This document shows positions 13,727-16,903 of a DNA stretch of 16,903 nt, one piece after another. The position numbers and the translations under genes were made by a program. Source of the DNA: an uncultured Acidobacteriota bacterium. Its GTDB lineage: Bacteria > Acidobacteriota > Thermoanaerobaculia > UBA5066. The DNA is taken from the NCBI GenBank assembly GCA_937902605.1, contig CALFNC010000311.1, forward strand, positions 1 to 16,903, read 5' to 3'. Position 1 is the first letter of the stretch; each line of letters opens with the position of its first letter. The notes under the pieces were generated by a model that was not told the DNA's origin, made no database searches, and saw only the letters and a program-made list of their open reading frames with translations.

Positions 13727-16700
13727 ATGCGCAGCAATAGAGTTCTTTCGGTATTCGTCGCGCTGTCGCTCCTCGTCGCGGGGGCCACCGCCTTCGCGCA
13801 GGGGCTTCCGACGGCCACCCTCACCGGCCGGGTCATCAACGAGGGGCTGGGGCTCCCGGGGGTCTCGATCACCGCCACGTCCCCCGCCCTTCAGGGGGTC
13901 CGAACCACCGTCACCGGGGCGTCCGGCGGCTACGCCTTCGTCAGCGTCCCGCCGGGCCCGTACACCATCAGCTTTGCCCTCTCCGGCTTCCAGCCGCAGA
14001 CGAAGCCCATCCTGCTCGGCGCCTCGCAGACGGCCCAGCTGGACGCCACGCTCAGCCTCACGGCGGTGGCGGCCGAGGCGACCGTCGTCGGGAAGTCCGA
14101 GGCGATCTCGCAGACGACGGCGGAGGCGACGACCTACACGGCCGAGCTCCTCTCCAAGCTGCCGACGGCCCGGACGGTCACCTCCGCGGTTCTCCTCTCG
14201 CCCGGCATCAACAACAACGCGCCCAATGGCATTTCCATCGCGGGGGGCATGTCGACCGAGAACCTCTGGACGGTCAACGGCGTCGTCATCACCGACAACG
14301 TCCGATCGACCCCGAACGCCCTCTTCATCGAGGACGCCATCCAGGAGACGACGACGACGACGGTCGCCGTCTCCGCCGAGTACGGCCGTTTCACGGGCGG
14401 CGTGATCAACACGATCACGAAGTCGGGCGGCAATACGTTCAGCGGCTCGATCCGCTCGACGCTCACCGACAGCGCGTGGGCCTCCACATCTAGCTACCGC
14501 GTGCCCGCGACCGGTGTCAACCCGCAGGAAGGGACGTTCCCGAACAAGGTCATCCCGACGTGGGAGGCGACTTTCGGCGGACCGATCCTGAAGGACAAGA
14601 TCTGGTTCTTCGCCAGCGGACGGTACTTCGACACGAGCGACTCCAACGCCTACCTGACCAAGTTCACGAACATCGCCTACACGGGCGGCGCGAAGGAGGA
14701 CCGGTACGAGGGGAAGCTGACGTTCTCGCCGTTCCAGAACCACACCCTCACGGTCGACTACATCGGGGTCGATCACACAGACTCCAATTACAACTTCGGA
14801 ACGAGCATCCCGGTCTCCGACCTGGCGAGCAACTACAACCGGCAGCTCCCGCAATCGGTCTTCGTCGCCAACTACAACGGCGTCCTGACCGACTCGTTCT
14901 TCGTCGACGCCTTCTACTCCAAGCGGAAGTTCACGTTCGAGAACGCGGGCGGCCACTTCACGGATTTCGTCAACGGCACCGTCATCCGCGACCTCTCCCT
15001 CGGCGTCTCGTACAACGCTCCGATCTTCTGCGGCATCTGCGGCCCCGAGAAGCGCGACAACGACGACTACGTCATCAAGGGGACCTACTTCCTTTCGACG
15101 AAGGAGACGGGATCGCATAACATCGTCGGCGGCTACGACGACTTCGGCGGTCAGCGGCTCTCGAACAACTACCAGTCGGGGAGCAACTTCGTCCTCTACA
15201 CCTTCAGCCCGAGTGTCGTCCAGGGGTCGACGATCTACCCGGTCATGAACCTCGGCACCGAGCTCGACTTCTGGCCGGTCCTCCAGGCGTCGCAGGGTAG
15301 CGACGTCCGGACCCGTTCGGCCTTCATCAACGACACCTGGCGCCTAAACAACCTGCTCTCGTTCAACCTCGGCGTCCGGTACGACAAGAACCACGCGACG
15401 GACGCCGCCGGGAACGTGACCTCGAACGACCAGGCCTTCAGCCCCCGCCTCGCCGGCACCTTCGACATCCAGGGCGACGGGAAGCTCAAGGTGACCGCCA
15501 GTTACGCCAAGTACGTCGCAGCGCTCCAGGAGACCCAGGCGGGAAGCGGCGCGTCGCTCGCCGGCACTCCTGCCGACTTCTACTGGTACTACGACGGTCA
15601 CGGTGCCACGCCGATCAACACCGGCAGCGGGCCGTACCTCTCCTCCGCGGACGCCCTGAACAAGGTCCTCAGCTGGTTCCAGAGCGCAGGCTGCTACCCG
15701 AACCCGCTGGCCTCGTCCTGCCAGATTGCTCAGGGCGGCGCCCCCTCGATCGGCGGAGTCAACGTCCAGATCCAGGGCTCCCTGGCCTCCCCGAACGCCA
15801 AGGAATACGTCCTCGGCTTCGCCGGCACGCTCGGCGCGAAAGGCACCTTCCGGGCCGACTTAGTCCGCCGCGAGTTCAGCGACTTTTACGACCTGAAGAA
15901 GGACCTGACGACCGGTAAAGTCACGAGCCCCTATGGCGCCCAGCAGGACCTCGGCCTCGTCGTCAACTCCAACGACTACCGGCGTGAGTACACCGGCCTT
16001 CATACGCAGTTCGCTTACCGCGTAGGCGAGCAGCTGAACCTGGGCGGCAACTGGACCTGGTCGCACCTGATCGGCGACATCGTCGGCGAGACGTCAGGCT
16101 CCGGCCCGATCCGCGGCGGCGACCACGTCTACCCCGAGTACTTCCAGAAATCGTGGAACAACCCGGTCGGCAGCCTCTCGAGCGACACCCGCCATCGCGT
16201 CCGCCTGTACGGAACGTACGACGCCAAGATCCCCGCGCAACTCGGCAGTCTGAACGTCAGCCTCATTGAGTCGTGGGACACCGGCAACCCCTATGGCGCC
16301 GTCGGCACGATCAAGACCGCCGCCTACGTCACGAACCCGGGTTACCTGACGACCCCCGCGTCGGTGAGCTACTACTTCACCGCTCGCGACGCCTACCGGA
16401 CGGAGGACATCTACCGGACCGACCTCGCGCTGACCTACTCCTACAAGATCGGCGGCGCCGTCGAGCTCTATGTCGCCCCCCAGATCTACAACATCCTCAA
16501 CTCCCAGCACGTCATGTACGTCAACCAGACCACCAACACCAATTTCAACAGCACCGCCGCCTTCAACACGTTCAACCCCTTCACCACCGCCGCGCCTGTC
16601 CAGTGCCCGCAGGGCCAGACCGCCGCGCAGTGCAAGGCGATGGGCGCCAACTGGCAGAAGGGTTCCCTCTTCGGCACGCCCACCGATCCGACCTACTACC

Positions 16701-16744
16701 AGTCGCCTCGGACCTTCCAGGTCTCCGTCGGCGTCCGCTTCTAA
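13727..16744 (+). CDS. TonB-dependent outer-membrane receptor 2 with carboxypeptidase-regulatory-like domain
   Basis: ATG 13727 was chosen over the upstream in-frame ATG 13610 because it starts directly with a signal peptide (MRSNRVLSVFVALSLLVAGA, cleaved after AFA near residue 24) and has purine-rich SD-like sequence (AGAGGTCAGGA) just upstream. The product is 1005 residues. Residues about 28-112 are the CarboxypepD_reg-like domain (TLTGRVINEGLGLPGV, SGGYAFVSVPPGPYTI). The plug holds LLSKLPTARTVTSAVLLSPG (141-160), NLWTVNGVVITDN (179-191) and AEYGRFTGGVINTITKSGGN (217-236). The barrel ends with the canonical terminal Phe (FQVSVGVRF). Three close Cys pairs occur: C435/C438 (CGIC), C656/C665 and C960/C969, probably in outer loops. 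It is transcribed alone, from its own promoter to a strong terminator. The substrate is unknown; it is only distantly similar to receptor 1. Confidence 0.92.
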   Translation: MRSNRVLSVFVALSLLVAGATAFAQGLPTATLTGRVINEGLGLPGVSITATSPALQGVRTTVTGASGGYAFVSVPPGPYTISFALSGFQPQTKPILLGASQTAQLDATLSLTAVAAEATVVGKSEAISQTTAEATTYTAELLSKLPTARTVTSAVLLSPGINNNAPNGISIAGGMSTENLWTVNGVVITDNVRSTPNALFIEDAIQETTTTTVAVSAEYGRFTGGVINTITKSGGNTFSGSIRSTLTDSAWASTSSYRVPATGVNPQEGTFPNKVIPTWEATFGGPILKDKIWFFASGRYFDTSDSNAYLTKFTNIAYTGGAKEDRYEGKLTFSPFQNHTLTVDYIGVDHTDSNYNFGTSIPVSDLASNYNRQLPQSVFVANYNGVLTDSFFVDAFYSKRKFTFENAGGHFTDFVNGTVIRDLSLGVSYNAPIFCGICGPEKRDNDDYVIKGTYFLSTKETGSHNIVGGYDDFGGQRLSNNYQSGSNFVLYTFSPSVVQGSTIYPVMNLGTELDFWPVLQASQGSDVRTRSAFINDTWRLNNLLSFNLGVRYDKNHATDAAGNVTSNDQAFSPRLAGTFDIQGDGKLKVTASYAKYVAALQETQAGSGASLAGTPADFYWYYDGHGATPINTGSGPYLSSADALNKVLSWFQSAGCYPNPLASSCQIAQGGAPSIGGVNVQIQGSLASPNAKEYVLGFAGTLGAKGTFRADLVRREFSDFYDLKKDLTTGKVTSPYGAQQDLGLVVNSNDYRREYTGLHTQFAYRVGEQLNLGGNWTWSHLIGDIVGETSGSGPIRGGDHVYPEYFQKSWNNPVGSLSSDTRHRVRLYGTYDAKIPAQLGSLNVSLIESWDTGNPYGAVGTIKTAAYVTNPGYLTTPASVSYYFTARDAYRTEDIYRTDLALTYSYKIGGAVELYVAPQIYNILNSQHVMYVNQTTNTNFNSTAAFNTFNPFTTAAPVQCPQGQTAAQCKAMGANWQKGSLFGTPTDPTYYQSPRTFQVSVGVRF

Positions 16745-16767
16745 CCTCTTTCTCTTCCATCTCGGAC

Positions 16768-16797
16768 GGCCCCGGCGGAAACGCCGGGGCCTTTTTT
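16768..16797 (+). terminator. Intrinsic terminator of receptor 2
   Basis: GGCCCCGGCG (16768-16777), loop GAAA and CGCCGGGGCC (16782-16791) form a perfect 10-bp GC stem followed by six T (16792-16797), 23 bp past the stop codon. The GNRA-type tetraloop adds stability. Confidence 0.95.
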
Positions 16798-16865
16798 CTG
16801 ACAGTCTCCGGCCCCTCCTCGGTCCGTCCCCAGCCCCGGGCGGCGGCACGTTAGACTTCGCGCCG

Positions 16866-16903
16866 ATGAAGCGTCGGCTCGTCCCGCCCGGGGCCCTGTT
16901 CTT
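16866..16903 (+). CDS. Possible start of the next gene (partial)
   Basis: ATG 16866 opens a frame to the window edge reading MKRRLVPPGALF. The basic start could be a signal-peptide n-region. TTAGACT at 16851-16857 could serve as a -10, which would make the transcript nearly leaderless; no Shine-Dalgarno is visible. Too short to identify. Confidence 0.3.
   Translation, partial: MKRRLVPPGALF

Overview
The window is GC-rich (about two thirds G+C in the genes I hand-counted). Its gene content fits an Acidobacteriota genome, perhaps class Thermoanaerobaculia or a relative. The pointers are two large TonB-dependent receptors with carboxypeptidase-regulatory-like N-termini, a GWxTD-family secreted protein, a large secreted beta-propeller protein with tandem C-terminal sandwich modules, and a stand-alone methylmalonyl-CoA mutase catalytic subunit. 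The phylum call is inference from families, not from a marker gene. I see no rRNA, tRNA, CRISPR array, transposase, integrase or phage gene.

Layout from left to right. Positions 1-224 (-): the N-terminal 74 residues of a gene leaving the window, an acidic tract followed by ten arginines. Positions 225-606: divergent intergenic region with two perfect inverted repeats and a possible promoter. Positions 607-3141 (+): secreted seven-bladed propeller protein, overlapping by 4 bp a small lipoprotein with an unusual CX4CH haem-type motif (3138-3560). Positions 3561-3769: convergent spacer with two 81-bp tandem repeats and a strong hairpin. Positions 8473 to 3770 (-): a secreted CpdB/5'-nucleotidase-type phosphohydrolase followed by TonB-dependent receptor 1. 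Positions 8555-9843 (+): nth (endonuclease III) and tdk (thymidine kinase), overlapping by 4 bp. Positions 9844-10184: a lower-GC convergent spacer with nested inverted repeats and the mutase terminator. Positions 13456 to 10185 (-): the GWxTD-like protein, then the mutase subunit. Positions 13457-13726: divergent promoter region. Positions 13727-16744 (+): TonB-dependent receptor 2 with a textbook intrinsic terminator. A possible gene start lies at 16866, cut by the window edge.

How the genes may work together. Most of the window encodes cell-envelope functions: two outer-membrane receptors, a periplasmic or secreted phosphohydrolase, a secreted propeller protein and a lipoprotein. The phosphohydrolase/receptor pair could be a nucleotide or phosphate scavenging unit. 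nth and tdk are a compact DNA repair/nucleotide salvage pair. The mutase links to propionate or branched-chain carbon metabolism, but its B12-binding partner is not in the window. The least explained DNA is in the two convergent spacers (3579-3760 and 9876-10068).
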